Part shown: positions 11,828 through 23,823 of the stretch, piece by piece
How positions within the stretch are numbered: the stretch's first letter is position 1
Layout: each line of letters begins with the position of its first letter
Origin: Akebia trifoliata
Lineage: Eukaryota > Streptophyta > Magnoliopsida > Ranunculales > Lardizabalaceae
NCBI GenBank assembly: GCA_017979445.1
Contig: CM030715.1
Coordinates: forward strand, 34,779,756-34,843,755
Direction of reading: 5' to 3'
DNA length: 64,000 bases
Notes under the pieces: model-generated
What the model saw: the letters and a program-made list of their open reading frames with translations, nothing else
What the model was told of the DNA's origin: nothing
Database searches by the model: none
Program-made: the position numbers and the translations under genes

Positions 11828-14800
11828 TTATATTGCACTGGTCTCACCTTCCCTGCACACACCTACATCGATCAACATTATACCTCTCTTCTTTGAAGGC
11901 AACACCCTGCAACAATTTCTCCTTGGGGACTGCCCCAAAGTGTTAATTAATTAGCTAACGTTTGAGGAAATTTTTTTTTTTTTTTAATTGAGATTTTACT
12001 GGCGCAGAAACTATAAGACTTTTACTTATAACTCACTAATATTTTTCAAATAGACCGTTGCCCATATAGAGTTGAGAGATTTACCGAGCAGACCTTGTTG
12101 CATTTTTATTACAGAAGGAAAATGCTGGAATGACACAAACGGAGACACAAAGGTGACAAAAATGATGTGGTGGCACACACATAACTGTAGATGTTTTTTT
12201 AACTCGTATCTCGCAGAAAAGCATCTACGGTAATGTGCACGACACCACATCATTTTGTCTCCGTTTGTGTCACCCCAGCACTACTCATTACAAAAACTCC
12301 CTCACTTCTATCAAGTTTTTTACTCAACAAACCTTACCTAATTAACCATGCTAGCTTGACAAAGTGAGATTTCAAATCTTACTAAGGTAATTGGTCCCAC
12401 ATGGAATATCACATTGACAATTCAACATCAGTCTTTTAGATTTCATCGAAAAAACTGTGACTCAAAAATAAATAAATAAATAGAATATTTTTTGAGATTG
12501 ATCCAAGGTGTTGAAAATGGACGGACTATCGAACTCTAAATTTAAAATTCAACCCTGAAAAAAAGAAGTTTGAAAGTGATATGAATACCACAAATTGATG
12601 TGGTCAGGAGAGTCCTTTTCTTATTTAACAAACCTTGGCCACATCATTGTAAATAAATGAATATCTATAATACCTTTAAATCTTTTGATAAAATATCCAT
12701 TATATCCTCTTTATGTTTTCGGAGAGTAGATTTCGAGAGGAGATAGTATAAAAGACATTAATTTAAAGAATTGAAGGTATTACAGGTGTTTAATATTTTT
12801 AAAAGATAATAGGTCCAACTCCAAGGTTTGTTGAGTAACATACTTGATAACACAAGGGAATTTTTATAAGAAAAATTGCAACAGAAAGGTCCGCTCCCGA
12901 TGAATCTCTCTATAAAGTTCAATGTGTTATAAGTAAAAGTTGGTGTGTCAATAGAAGTTCTCTAAAACAAAGTGATATTGATAGAATAGATGGCATACCT
13001 TGTCCCAGAGATGCGGGTCAGGTCTCTTGTAAACTATAACGCTCTCAACCAATGCAGGATCAGCCATCTTCCACCTACAACTCGGATGTGGTACACGTTG
13101 TTTATCATACTCACTAACGGTCCAATTACTTGAAGAATTATATCTTGCATTTGACATGTAAAACACGAATGGCTTCTGGCAATGGTTTCGACTAACAGGT
13201 CGAGTGTTGAAGGCATAAGCTGTGTAATCTGCCTTCCTGTACCAATTCAAGAAGGTTCGAGAAGGCATCTCTATCTCACGAGGAGAGAAAATGCCCCTAA
13301 ATATCTGAACAGCGAATCCCCAAGACACCGAAACGGTCCAGGATTTTGTCTTGTCATGGCAGATGGATTGCTGCATGAGTCCTGCTGAGTCGAGCTTCAT
13401 TGGCAACATCAGGCGTTGCAAGGCTTGAACCCTGGTCACGTTTGGGAAGATTGGCTCGACCACGTCTAAGTGGTGCAGTGTCACTAAGGGTGTCACTGGG
13501 TGCGCTGCGAGCAACCCAAACAGGTTTCCATACACATCGTACTGTAAAATGAGACGAGGACGGTTATCAAAATTGTTAAAATTTAATAGAGCTGCAATTG
13601 GCACCCCAGCTTTTACTTATTACACTCCAATTCAAGAAATTATTTATAAAAAATTAAAACACACACTTCAAACATTACCAAGGTTTGCTTCGAATTATAA
13701 TCTCAACATCACAAAACATTATAACAAACAATATCAGGAGTTGGCTACAATTATGATTAGGCACGTGTAAGTAAAAATTGAGGTGCCAATAGCAGCTCTC
13801 AAATTTATAATAAAAAGAGAGCTTCTATTGCCGCACCAACTTTTGCTAACACCACCAGCTAATTCTTTGGTGATTTATACATGAATTGAGGTGGCATTAG
13901 CAACAGTTGGTGTCGCAACAGTACCACTCAAAAAAAGTTGACATTTATTTAACTAGGACAATTGCGTGGGGCCACCAGCATGCACCGTCGTCTCACCAAA
14001 TTTTATTGATTGGAGTACTTGACACAGACCACCTCCGCAAGATGGGGTAGTTTCTAGTGGAGCAGCTATAACCTACCCCACAACTACCTGCAGCACTGAG
14101 AGTAACACGTGGCGTAGATATATATATAGATAATGGAGCCCATTCGGAGAGGAATCCCAAATAATAAAGAGAGAGATGGTCCGAACAGTTCAGTTTTCAT
14201 GGACCATAAAATGGATCTCCAGATCTAACGGACTAACTTATTACCCTACCAGCCGACACGCTAAAAAAGTGGGCCCCACACGGTGTCTATTCTTACTTTT
14301 TATAGACGTTAGTTACAATCTAAGACACTACACACGTCTTTATAATCTATAACACAAACTTACGCAAATTGCAAAGATTGAAATAAATCTAGCATAACTA
14401 TTTAAGGAAATCACTTGCCTCAAATGTTGTTTAATATTCACTGTCAAACGAACAGTTGACATAACAGAATACACTGCGAATCCCAAGAAATAAATTGATT
14501 GTCGGTAGGAATCCAAGATATAATCTCTAGAAAATCTGTGTTTCTCGTCTTATCTTATCTTTATGTTTCTTGGGGAAACTCCAACCATAGTAATAAATCG
14601 TGCTGAAACATTTTCCTTTCCTTAGTAAAAATAATAAGATTTTTAGCCTTACTATTGATTTACCACATCAGAAATCAAATTACACCACTATTGATTTTTA
14701 CCCAAGGACCCTTAGTAAGGTAAAATCCTTACTAACTTAGTAAGGCTAAGCTGACTACAACTAGTGACAATATGCCAACAGCCAACCCAGCCCAAATGTT

Positions 14801-16197
14801 ACGTGGAAGATTTATACGATGGACGGTTCAGATAGGAGGAAAAGTACCAAGATTTTCGAGTGAGAATCACTAGAAGTAACCTACCATCTTAACCGTTTAC
14901 TTTCCCACTGACCCAACAAATCATTGACCAAACCATCGGTGAAACAATCTGATTGGTGGATTCATAACTAACAAAGACCCATCAAAACGTGGGCCATATG
15001 TTTTGGGGCTGGGCCAGGCCCAGTGAGCCGAAAGTGTGACATGGTGGTAATTACAGGACTTTATTTTTGCACCCACTGACTTGTTCACGTTTTACGAAAG
15101 AGACATCATTGATCACAGTCCACAACATACTAGTTTCCAAATATTAAGTTAAAAAATAACCCGATATAATACAGCCATATATCGGGTTTAAATCCGTAAC
15201 TGTTACGAACAAGACTGGGTCTTCCCCTTAAGCAAGAAAACTCAGAAAAAAAAGGGAAAGTAGAGAGAGAGAGAGAGGAAACCTGGTGGAAGCCAAGCTC
15301 TTTAGTGAGAGGTACACCAAGTTCAGCCATGCAAGCTTGCATTCGATCATCAGAGCCGTACAATCCTGGATATCTCTGGATACATCGATCCTGCATTTTC
15401 TCAAGAGCTTTCGCTAATGGGTAACTAATGGCGAACCCACCACCACCATACGCCATACCATAAGAGAAGTAAATGTTCTGTAAATGACTCTCTGATAAAC
15501 TCCCAATATAATAAAACTGATTATGATCGTATTTCGACAAAACCCTAACCAAATTTTCCGCAACAAACACCGTATCGTCGTCACCCATCACGAACCACCT
15601 CACATCCTTCAAACCCAATCTAAACGTTTCCGATATGATTCTCGAGATCCGAATCGCGGATCTGTGACCCTGTTTGTTCTTATAAGCGAACCGGGTTGTG
15701 CTGCTTGAGATCTTCAATGGTGGAAGACCTTCGTCTCCATGGGTCTTCACGGGTTTGTCTAACCAAACGATTCCCCTCATTTTGGCGGGTTTCCACCATA
15801 GTTTGATGTAATTCTTCCTTTGTTCCCAAAGATTTGCTGAAGCTGCAATTCCAAAGACAATGTGCTGAAGCCCTGTTTTTTCAGGGGAAATTAGAACCGT
15901 TCGATTCCGAATCATGGATGAAGAAATGGTGGAGATGTTGGATGTGAAGGAAGATGTGAAGATGTGGTTTAGATTGTTGATAGATTCTTCGTTGTTACAG
16001 GGGTGAGAAGAGGAGACGAGCTTTAATGTGTAGATAATATAGGTTACAGAGACGATGAGGATGAACCAGACCAAAAGCTTGGGGAGAGCTCGAGCTGGAG
16101 TAGTGGAGACGACAATGGAGGTAGCTGAGGGGCCTCGGGCGTTGGCCACCACCCGATCCCAAAGCAGCTTCTCTGAATCCTTCTGGTTCCCTTTCAT
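11828..16197 (-). CDS. DUF604 / fringe-like glycosyltransferase (GT31-related)
   Basis: Minus-strand gene of three coding exons: 16197-15283, 13541-12999 and 11929-11828, giving 519 residues. All junctions are GT-AG and in frame. The protein has a short cytoplasmic tail, one membrane anchor (about residues 41-60) and a lumenal fringe-like domain: a type II Golgi glycosyltransferase layout. The acidic triad DDD at 206-208 in a WFVMGDDDTVF setting is the likely metal and nucleotide-sugar site; YGGGGFAIS and GSDDRMQAC follow. Exon 2 carries conserved DUF604 segments (HLDVVEPIFP, SWGFAVQIFRG, VFYMSNAR). Exon 3, found by hand, encodes SPRRNCCRVLPSKK and the stop. The acceptor substrate is unknown for the family. 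Intron 1 (1741 bases) and intron 2 (1069 bases) are rich in MITEs. The leader upstream of 16197 has a GA/CT-rich run. Confidence 0.92.
11990..12960. mobile_element. Composite inverted-repeat element filling intron 2 of the DUF604 gene
   Basis: Complementary segments near both intron ends pair across about 950 bases: 'cttttacttataac' near 12020 faces 'ttataagtaaaag' near 12928, and 'gagagatttaccgagcag' near 12073 faces its approximate complement near 12885. A second inner pair, 'ttactcaacaaacctt' near 12320 and its complement near 12815, is nested within, and a 170-base MITE is nested at 12117. Exact ends are uncertain. The right end falls about 40 bases from the exon 2 donor. Confidence 0.6.
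12117..12286. mobile_element. MITE nested in intron 2 of the DUF604 gene
   Basis: A 170-base element with inverted repeats of about 60 bases ('tgacacaaacggagac' facing 'gtctccgtttgtgtca'). A probable 9-bp target duplication flanks it: 'attacagaa' at 12108-12116 and 'attacaaaa' at 12287-12295, 8 of 9 matching. The centre has a 'gtagatg...catctac' loop also seen in the element at 55811. No coding capacity. Confidence 0.8.
13588..13800. mobile_element. MITE in intron 1 of the DUF604 gene (copy A)
   Basis: Inverted termini 'agagctgcaattggcacc' and 'ggtgccaatagcagctct' enclose about 210 bases. Flanks 'aaatttaat' (13579-13587) and 'aaatttata' (13801-13809) match at 7 of 9 positions, a plausible decayed target duplication. 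It starts about 45 bases upstream of exon 2, close to the acceptor. Confidence 0.75.
13817..13929. mobile_element. MITE in intron 1 of the DUF604 gene (copy B)
   Basis: About 113 bases bounded by 'gagagcttctattgccgcac' and a complementary right end 'gtgtcgcaacagtaccactc'. It sits only 17 bases from copy A and has the same terminal family as the elements at 6821 and 28681. Confidence 0.75.
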
Positions 16198-16887
16198 GGT
16201 GTGGGGTTTCTGGGTTCCGATTACACAGAAAAATCAGAAACCCAGAAAAACAAATTAAAACTTGGGCTTAAAACGCATTAACTTTGATGAATCAGCTTCT
16301 TCACTCTCTCTCTCTCTCTGATTTTTCAAATTCCCAGATAGATCTTTGTAAATCAACAGATTTGAAACAAACAAATCCAGTAAAAACAAGTTTTATGAGA
16401 GCTATAGAGTCGAAGATCAAGTGGAGAAGAAACCCAAGAAATGTTGAGGAGGAAATCGAAGATCAGATGGGTTTGATCTGGGGTTTACAGAGGCCAAGAG
16501 CGACATGCATTGTGGCCAGGTTTCCCTCTCTTGGGTTCTTCCCTTATGAAGGACCTACGGCAGTAAAAAAAAAAAAATTTAATAAATAAATAGGACAAAT
16601 TTGTTTTAGATTTATTTTTCCTTTTTTTTATGGTAAGGAAATAAGAAAAAATTCTCGCTCGACAGGTCTCTAACCTTATAAAGCTGTGTTCGACTACGAC
16701 ACAGATACATCAACATGTCCTCCGTGTCGGAAATATCTAAGATTGCCACGCGGCCCACTTTTTATGGGCCTATGTTCATGAACTTATGGCCCGGCCCATT
16801 GTTAATGAGGTTGTATATGAAGTGTGAACCTTGAAGGTCCTCCGCATGATGGGTACAAGTTCATATATGCTTTTCTTACAAGATAAT

Positions 16888-17110
16888 TATAACTTTTGAG
16901 AAGAAGAAATAATTATTCTACTTAAAAAAATAATGAATTAATACATAGATTTATAGCAAAACAGTAGTACCAGTTTTGGAATTAATTTTGTTATAAAAAA
17001 GGAACAACTAATTACAGTAAAAAAATGAGATAGCTGCTTAACTAAGATTTAAAATTTGAAATATTAATTTCAAAAAATAAACATCCTAATTACTTCATAA
17101 AATTTCTACA
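16888..17110 (-). repeat. 3' LTR of the Ty1-copia element
   Basis: A 223-base direct repeat matching 21674-21895, with roughly 25-30 differences counted by eye (about 88% identity). On the minus strand it begins TG directly after the purine tract; its far end has mutated from CA to TA. The divergence indicates an old insertion. Confidence 0.9.
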
Positions 17111-17126
17111 ACCCCCCCCCCCCCCC
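17111..17126 (-). other. Polypurine tract of the copia element
   Basis: A run of about 16 C on the plus strand (poly-G in the element's sense) directly inside the 3' LTR, where the plus-strand primer of reverse transcription is expected. Homopolymer length in an assembly may be inexact. Confidence 0.75.
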
Positions 17127-17195
17127 TCAAGTTGGTGCGTAAATAGCAATCATGCCCAATTTGCTAATAAGAAGTTTAAAGTTAGGTATGAACAA

Positions 17196-20100
17196 TCATT
17201 TGGCAAGGATATCGACTATTTGTTGCATTGTTGGAACAAACGATATATAAATAGCTCCACTGTCAATCTTCTCTTTTATAAAATGCCTATCAATCTCCAC
17301 ATACTTTGTATGATCATGTTGCACTAGATTCTGTACAATATTGATGGCGGCCTTGTTATCGCAATACAGTTTCATTGGCATGTTCACTGGCAACTTCATC
17401 TCTTCTAGTACCCTCTTTAGTCATAACATCTTACAAACCCCATGAGCCATAGTACGAAATTCAGCTTCAGCACTACTTCTTGTAATCACGTTTTATTTTT
17501 TACTCATCCACGTGACTAAATTACCCCATACATATGTGCAATACCCTAACGTAGATCTCTTGTCAGTAATTGAACCTACTCAATCTGCATTAGTGTAGGC
17601 GTCAATGCTTTGTTGTGTAGTCTTTTGAAAGAATAAGCCTTTACCTAGTGTACCTTTCAAATATCTTAATATTCGATAAGTTGCTTCAAGATGCTTCTCA
17701 TAGGGTGAGTGCATAAACTGACTTACTAGACTCATGGATAATGCAATATATTGTCGTGTATGTGATAAGTAAATCAGTTTCCCTACTAATTTCTGAAACC
17801 AAGATGTATCTACAAGATCACCTTCTTTATTATCTCAAAGTTTTTATTGGGATCAATTGGGGTGTTTGCTGATCTACAACCACTCATTCTGGTCTCATTA
17901 AGTAGGTCAAGAACATACTTCTGTTGTGAAACAACAATTCCCTTCCTCGACCGAGCTATTTCCATCTCGAGAAAGTATCTTATAGACCCCAAATCCTTGA
18001 TCTTAAACTCTAATGCAAGAGACTTCTTTAATCGGTTCATCTCAAGCAAATCATCCCCAGTGAAGATTATGTCATCTACATAAACGATTAACACAACTAT
18101 ATTTCCATCCCGCGAGTGTCTTACAAACATGGTGTGATCAGCTTATCCTTGAGTGTACCCTTGGCTTTTAACAATTGAGAAAACATCTCAAACTAGGCCC
18201 TTGGTGACTGTTTCAACCCATACAAGGATTTCTTCCGTCTGCACACCTTCGAACCAAATTTCCCATCGAAGCCCAAGGTGCATCCATATATATCTCTTCC
18301 TCTAAGTCTCCATTAAGGAAAGCATTTTTCACATCTAATTATTGTAGGGGCCATTCAAGATTTGCTGCAAGTGATAGGAGAACTCTCATAGTATTTAACT
18401 TTGCTATAAGTGCAAAAGTTTTTAAGTAGTTAATACTATAGGTCTGAGTAAATTCCTTAGCAACCAACCTAGCCTTATACCTTTCAAGTGATCCATCTGA
18501 CCTGTATTTAACTGTGAACACTCATTTACACCCCACAATTGTCTTTCCTCTAGGCAAGTCCACCATCTTCCATGTTTAATTTTTCTCAAGAGCCTTCATT
18601 TCCTAAAAAACAGTCTCCTTTCACTCGGGAACCTTTATAGCATTCTGCACATTTTTAGGAATCTCCATACAAGACACTTGTGAGGTAAAATCATGAAAAT
18701 TGAGTGAGAAATTTTCATATGACACATAGTTGGACAATGGGTGTTTGGTACATGACCTTACATCTTTTCTGACAGCAATAGGAATATTAGAATCAATGGA
18801 CTCACTAGACTCAAACCTAAGATTAGTACCTAAAGTAGATGATACTGATTGTGCAGGTTCAAAGAAAGCATTACCTGGAGGATTTATGGACTCATGGCAG
18901 TATGGGAAATCCACCGACTCCTCTCCTTGAGTTGTATTCTTTCGCGAGTAAACAATATCAAAGGGTATTATCCATGTGTTCTTGGTGCTTGTTTTTTCCA
19001 TGTTTAATTCATTAGATTCATGACTTTCATATGATGGCATTAAGGATGGGCCTGTATTTTCATTATTTAAAGAACCTAATTCACAAAAATCTGGTACAAT
19101 AATGTTTGGGTTCTCAACTTCGGCTAAGGATGCAGGAGACTGGTCAACTTCGACTATGAGTACAAGGGAATGATCAATCGACACATCTTCGAGTTGGAAA
19201 TATACATCCAAATTTTCATTTTTTTCTCCCCCCCCCCTCCCCCCTGAATATTAAAAAATGAATTTTGTTAAAAAAAAGTTACATCCATAGTGATAAACAA
19301 TTTTTTAGTAACCGGTTCAAAACATTTTTATCCATTTTGATTATAGACATATCCAACAAAAACACATTTTCGAGTTCGGGGTTCAAGTTTTCCTCGGTTA
19401 TGATCATGAATGTGAACAAAAATAGTGCACCCAAATATCTTTAGAGTCAAATTTGATGAGAACTTATTATTAGGATAAAACTTATGGAAAAAATCCAACG
19501 GAATTTCAAAGTTTAAAAACTTACTAGGCATTCTGTTTATAAGATAGATTGCAGTGAGAATGCCTTACCCCAAAGATATTTAGGTACTTTAGTTGTGAAA
19601 AGCAATGCCCGAGTTACTTCTAATAGGTGTTTCTTTTTTCCTTTCAGCAACTCCGTTTTGTTGAGGAGTATCATTACAATAGCTTTGATGAATAATCCCT
19701 ATTTCTAAGAAAAAATTCCCCAAAACTTTGTTAAAGTACTCTTTGTCATTATTACTCCTAAATATTTGAATTGTTTCACGAAATTGATTTTGCACCATGG
19801 TGTAAAAAAATTTTAAAATCGCTTCTACATCAGATTTTTTTCCTCATTAAATAAACTCAAGTTAACTGTGTATGATCATCAATAAATGTGACAAACCATC
19901 TTTTTCTAGAATTTGTAGACACCTGACAACGTCCCCAAACATCACTATGGATAATTGTAAATGGCATAGACACTTTGTAAGATTAGGAAAAAAAAGAATT
20001 TCGATAGTGTTTAGAACGCTAACAAATCTCTCATTAGAAAAAAGATGGACTTTTATTTCTGAAAAGAGTCGGAAACAAATACTTTAAATTTTGAAAACTT

Positions 20101-21674
20101 GGATGGCCTAATCTATAATGCCATAACATTATTTCCTTATCTCTGGAGTCAGAAACAGAATTAAAACAAGTACTAATGTTTAGTCTACTCGAGTTGGGTC
20201 CATCTTCAAAAAATTAAAGTCCAACACACTCCGTAGCACTGCCAATTGTCCTTACCGAACTCAAATCCTGAAACTCACAAAATGATGGAAAAAAATTAAC
20301 GCAACATTTGTAATCAAGGGTGATTTTACTAATAGACAATAAATTATAAGAAAGGTTTGGAACATGAAAAACATTATGAAGAATTAAGGAAGAAGAGAGT
20401 TGAACATACCCGGTTCCAGCTATGGCAGAAAGGGAACCATCTATAATTTTGACCTTTTTATTGCCTGCACAAGGACTATAAGAGGAAAAAAAAATTGAGC
20501 AACCAGTCATGTGATCAGTCGCTTTAGAATCGATGATCCAAGGATTTACAGAATTTGAGAAGACACTAAAGAATACTGAAATAAAAGAGTTACCTTTCTG
20601 AGCTAAAGAGTAAGAAGGAGTTACAAATGATTTTGGAAATTGAAATAGTTTGTATCGGTGCTCTAATTGCTCCTTTGTGAACGGGACCATTTTCGAATTA
20701 ACTTGATGCACTTAAGAATACTCAATTGTAGCCTGGAATGTACGTCCTTCTCCACTATTCTTCTTTTTCTTCTACTTTAGTGGCTTATCGTGAAGTTCCC
20801 AGCAGGTATCTTTCGTGTGCCATGGCTTTTCGCAACATGGCTTCTTTCTTTTGTCACCTTTGGAATCCAATCCTCTAGACACAAGAGTCGAATCTTCTAG
20901 TTCATTGTTTGGACTCAACTCTGGATTTCGCAACATTATCCTTCGTCGGGACTCTTCATGACGAACTTTAGAAAATACCCCATGGATTGAGGGCAAAGGT
21001 TTTCGGCCAAGAATTCTCCCTCTAACCTCATCCAAACCACGATTTAGACCAGCAAGTAATATATACACATGGTCATTTTCTTCCCTCTTTTTGTAACGAA
21101 CACAATCATTAGGATTTTTCCAATCATCATCGTAACACTAATCAAATTCCTGCCAAAAAGTGACCATTTCGTTATAATAAATGGTAACTTCACGATCACT
21201 TTGCTTTGACTACCAGAGTCGTGTCTTCAAATCGAAAATCTGTAATGAATTCTCCAAATCAGAATAACAATCGCGCACGACTTCCCAAACTTCTTTGGCT
21301 GTCGGTAAGAACAAGTAGGGCTTCCCAATTGTTGGCTCCATCGAATTGATAAGCCATGCAATGACAAGAGAATTTTCAGATTGCCATTTTTTTAGGTATG
21401 GGTCAGTCGTTGCAGGTAGTGTTACTTTGCCTGTCAGATGTCCCAATTTACTCCTTCTATTGATCACCAATTTCACAAATTGTGCCCATTTGAGATGATT
21501 TTTCCTATCGAGTTTGTGAATTGTGAGTTGCAGGTTAGAAATCTGAGAGAGAAATTCGCCAGATGATGTTGATGTCGTCGATTGGGTTATCTCGAAGGAA
21601 TCTGCCAAGGTAGTAGGGTTTTTCGTTGCGCCGCCATGGAAAATGAGATCTAGAGCACAAAGCTCTGATACCAT
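17196..21674 (-). pseudogene. Broken gag-pol of the copia element
   Basis: Recognisable pieces in the element's sense. Gag (UBN2-type) is at 21674-21210, interrupted by a stop. A degenerate zinc knuckle (C-C-x4-H-x4-C spacing, first part altered) lies near 20800. The protease region is at 20711-20214, where the catalytic D-S-G-A has become D-S-K-A. Integrase core pieces lie at 19798-19589 and 19531-19328. Reverse transcriptase is at 18521-18339 and 18130-17810, with the YVDD box intact. RNase H is at 17399-17196 with the CDNKAA motif. Many stops and frameshifts separate the pieces. The gag start overlaps the LTR junction, as in relatives. Confidence 0.9.
21662..21673 (-). other. Primer-binding site (methionine tRNA)
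   Basis: On the minus strand the 12 bases after the 5' LTR read TGGTATCAGAGC, the standard site in plant copia elements complementary to the 3' end of initiator methionine tRNA. It directly abuts the LTR. Confidence 0.92.
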
Positions 21675-21895
21675 GTAACTTTTAAGAAGAAGAAATAATT
21701 ATTCTACTTAAAAAAATAATGAACTAATACAAAGATTTATAACAAAACAATAGTACCAATTCTGGAACTAATTTTGCTATAAAAAAGGAACAACTAATTA
21801 TAATAAAAAAGAAGAAAACTACCTAACTAAGATTTAAAATTTGAAATACTAATTTCAAAAAATAAACATCCTAACTACGTCCTAAAATTTCGTCA
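21674..21895 (-). repeat. 5' LTR of the Ty1-copia element
   Basis: A 222-base LTR with intact TG...CA ends, partner of 16888-17110. On the minus strand it should hold the element's promoter; the sequence is too AT-rich to choose one TATA box. Confidence 0.9.
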
Positions 21896-22273
21896 ATAAC
21901 TAACTAGTATTTTATATAAGATTAAAAATGGTTTAAATTTATTTTATAAATTTCAAATAAATAATCTAATTTTATAGTCATTTAATAAAACGTAAGGACA
22001 TTTTTATAATTTTAACAAGGATAATGTACAAAGCTTTGAGGGACACACATTGTGGAGGGTTTTTTCCTGAGACGCATGTCCTGTCCTTCATTAATCTCCA
22101 GTTGATTCTTTTATTGCGGGGTCTAAAAATACTTCGACGTTCAAGTTAGTTCAATTTTTGACAAGGTAATGTTATGGGTCACAAACTGTTGTGTACCTTT
22201 TCCTTTGCCTGAACCCGTATTTATTAAAATTTCATTTGAGAATCTTAACCAATTCTGACTTCTTTATCTGATT

Positions 22274-22602
22274 TCATCCCTATTTAGAAGTTTCTTGGTA
22301 GGAAAAAAAGTTTCATTATCGGTGGGAGATTGGTCTAAATTCATCCCTAACTAGAAGTTTCTTGGTAGGAAAAAAAGTTTCATTATCGTGGGAGATTGGT
22401 CTGAATTCATCCCTAATTAGAAGTTTCTTGGTAGGAAAAAAAGTTTCATTATCGGTGGGAGATTGGTCTAAATTCATCCCTAACTAGAAGTTTCTTGGTA
22501 GGAAAAAAAGTTTCATTATCGTGGGAGATTGGTCTGAATTCATCCCTAATTAGAAGTTTCTTGGTAGGAAAAAAAGTTTCATTATCGTGGGAGATTGGGA
22601 GT
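22274..22602. repeat. Tandem array, 67/66-bp units, five copies
   Basis: Units start at 22274, 22341, 22407, 22474 and 22540, so spacing alternates 67, 66, 67, 66; the last unit is shortened. Each contains 'aagtttcttggtaggaaa'. Long units read 'cggtggga' and short units 'cgtggga', and other variants co-vary, which shows expansion by a 133-base dimer. It is not a CRISPR array, since there are no unique spacers. Confidence 0.9.
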
Positions 22603-22908
22603 TATCTCTACGTTACGTCGATAAGCACCAATTTAACACGCTTTTAGGTGTCATTGATTCTTCCCTTGATTTTTGAGGGCATATACATGTTCACCTAAAT
22701 AAAGAGTTATTATCAGGATCATAGCTTGATAAACAAGACCTTACATTCGCGCACACCTGATTTTCAATTGTCTCCCATTCCTAGACCATTTGGTAATGGG
22801 ACATATCTACACAGTCTGATAACGTGTGGAATCCCCTTACTCATACCTTACATGATTTTATATCTAAAGTTTGGTATACCCATCTTAATAACCTATTTTC
22901 GCGGTTTT

Positions 22909-23047
22909 TGTTGCCGGATGGGGTTTGCAATCCGGCTGAACAACATAACTTTCTTTGTTTCAAATTTGAGAAAAACCTGTTGCCTGATGGGGTGTGCAAT
23001 CCGTGCTGAACAACATAACTTTCTTTGTTTCTAATTCGAGAAAAACC
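22909..23047. repeat. 70-bp tandem duplication
   Basis: Two adjacent copies beginning 'tgttgcc' at 22909 and 22979, sharing 'gaacaacataactttctttg'. Overlapping open frames here are by-products of the duplication. Confidence 0.75.
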
Positions 23048-23139
23048 CAACCGTTCGTTGTTTTATCACCTACACTGAAAATGTGATTGGTGGACCTGTT
23101 GACAAGGTTTTTTTTTCTTCAAAGAAGCCTTCCTCCATT

Positions 23140-23400
23140 GCTCAAGCTATGAAGGGCAACCATATGGTACTGTCTTTAGAGCATCTATTAGAGCCCGAAA
23201 CTCCACATTATTGTTTGAAGTTTTGCAAAATAAAGTAAAAAATGGAACTGATTATCAACCGTAGTCTCTAATGAGACTTCTTTCCCCAGCTTTGGGTTAC
23301 TTCTGCATGAACCATCCACATGACCACATTTGGTCCAATCTCTATGGTTCTATGCACATGCCACGTCAGGAGAGTCGAACGGAAGTCATAAAATCACAAC
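23140..23400 (-). pseudogene. LINE-derived RNase H fragment
   Basis: Minus-strand frames hold two RNase H landmarks of plant non-LTR elements: DGSCRSNP (first catalytic aspartate region) near 23310 and NNNVEFRALIDALK near 23200. They lie in different frames with stops between, so this is a decayed fragment and not a gene. Confidence 0.6.
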
Positions 23401-23823
23401 TCTTCTAAAAATTGTACAAAAAGAAATTATCGATCCATAGGTTGCAACACCAAATGCTGGGACTTTCAAATGCTTGAGCTCATTCACACTTAAAAAAGGT
23501 AAATTCCATTTCTGACAATAAAAGTAAACTTTTGAGGATGAGAAAACTAATCCACTCTACACCAGTAGTGATGAATACAACATAGATCTACCTCATGGAG
23601 TTCTGCAAATCACACCATAAACAGAAAGCAAACATCTTGTAACGAACAATTACAGCATAGATTCAAGAACAAGACAGCAACAACACCTGATACAAAGGAA
23701 GGCAGGATGGGTTTTCGACAAACAACAAAGTGTGGGTACACAATGATATAAGTATATACAAGCCTTTATTATATCAAACCTCCTTACAGAGATTGGACCT
23801 CCTAGTTACTAAATCTTCTTAAC

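Larger units (their letters stand above)
16888..21895 (-). mobile_element. Degenerate Ty1-copia LTR retrotransposon
   Basis: A 5.0-kb element, minus orientation. Flanks 'ataat' (16883-16887) and 'ataac' (21896-21900) are a 5-bp target duplication with one change. It has paired LTRs of about 222 bases, a primer-binding site for methionine tRNA and a poly-G purine tract. Gag, protease, integrase, reverse transcriptase and RNase H occur in the order gag-PR-INT-RT-RH, which defines copia rather than gypsy elements. All frames are broken by stops and shifts, so the copy cannot move by itself. Its 3' LTR ends about 0.7 kb upstream of the DUF604 start codon. I do not assign a copia lineage. Confidence 0.95.

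Noticed and set aside
22274..22602. Possible CRISPR-like array
   Set aside because: Units are contiguous and lack unique spacers; the window is plant nuclear DNA.
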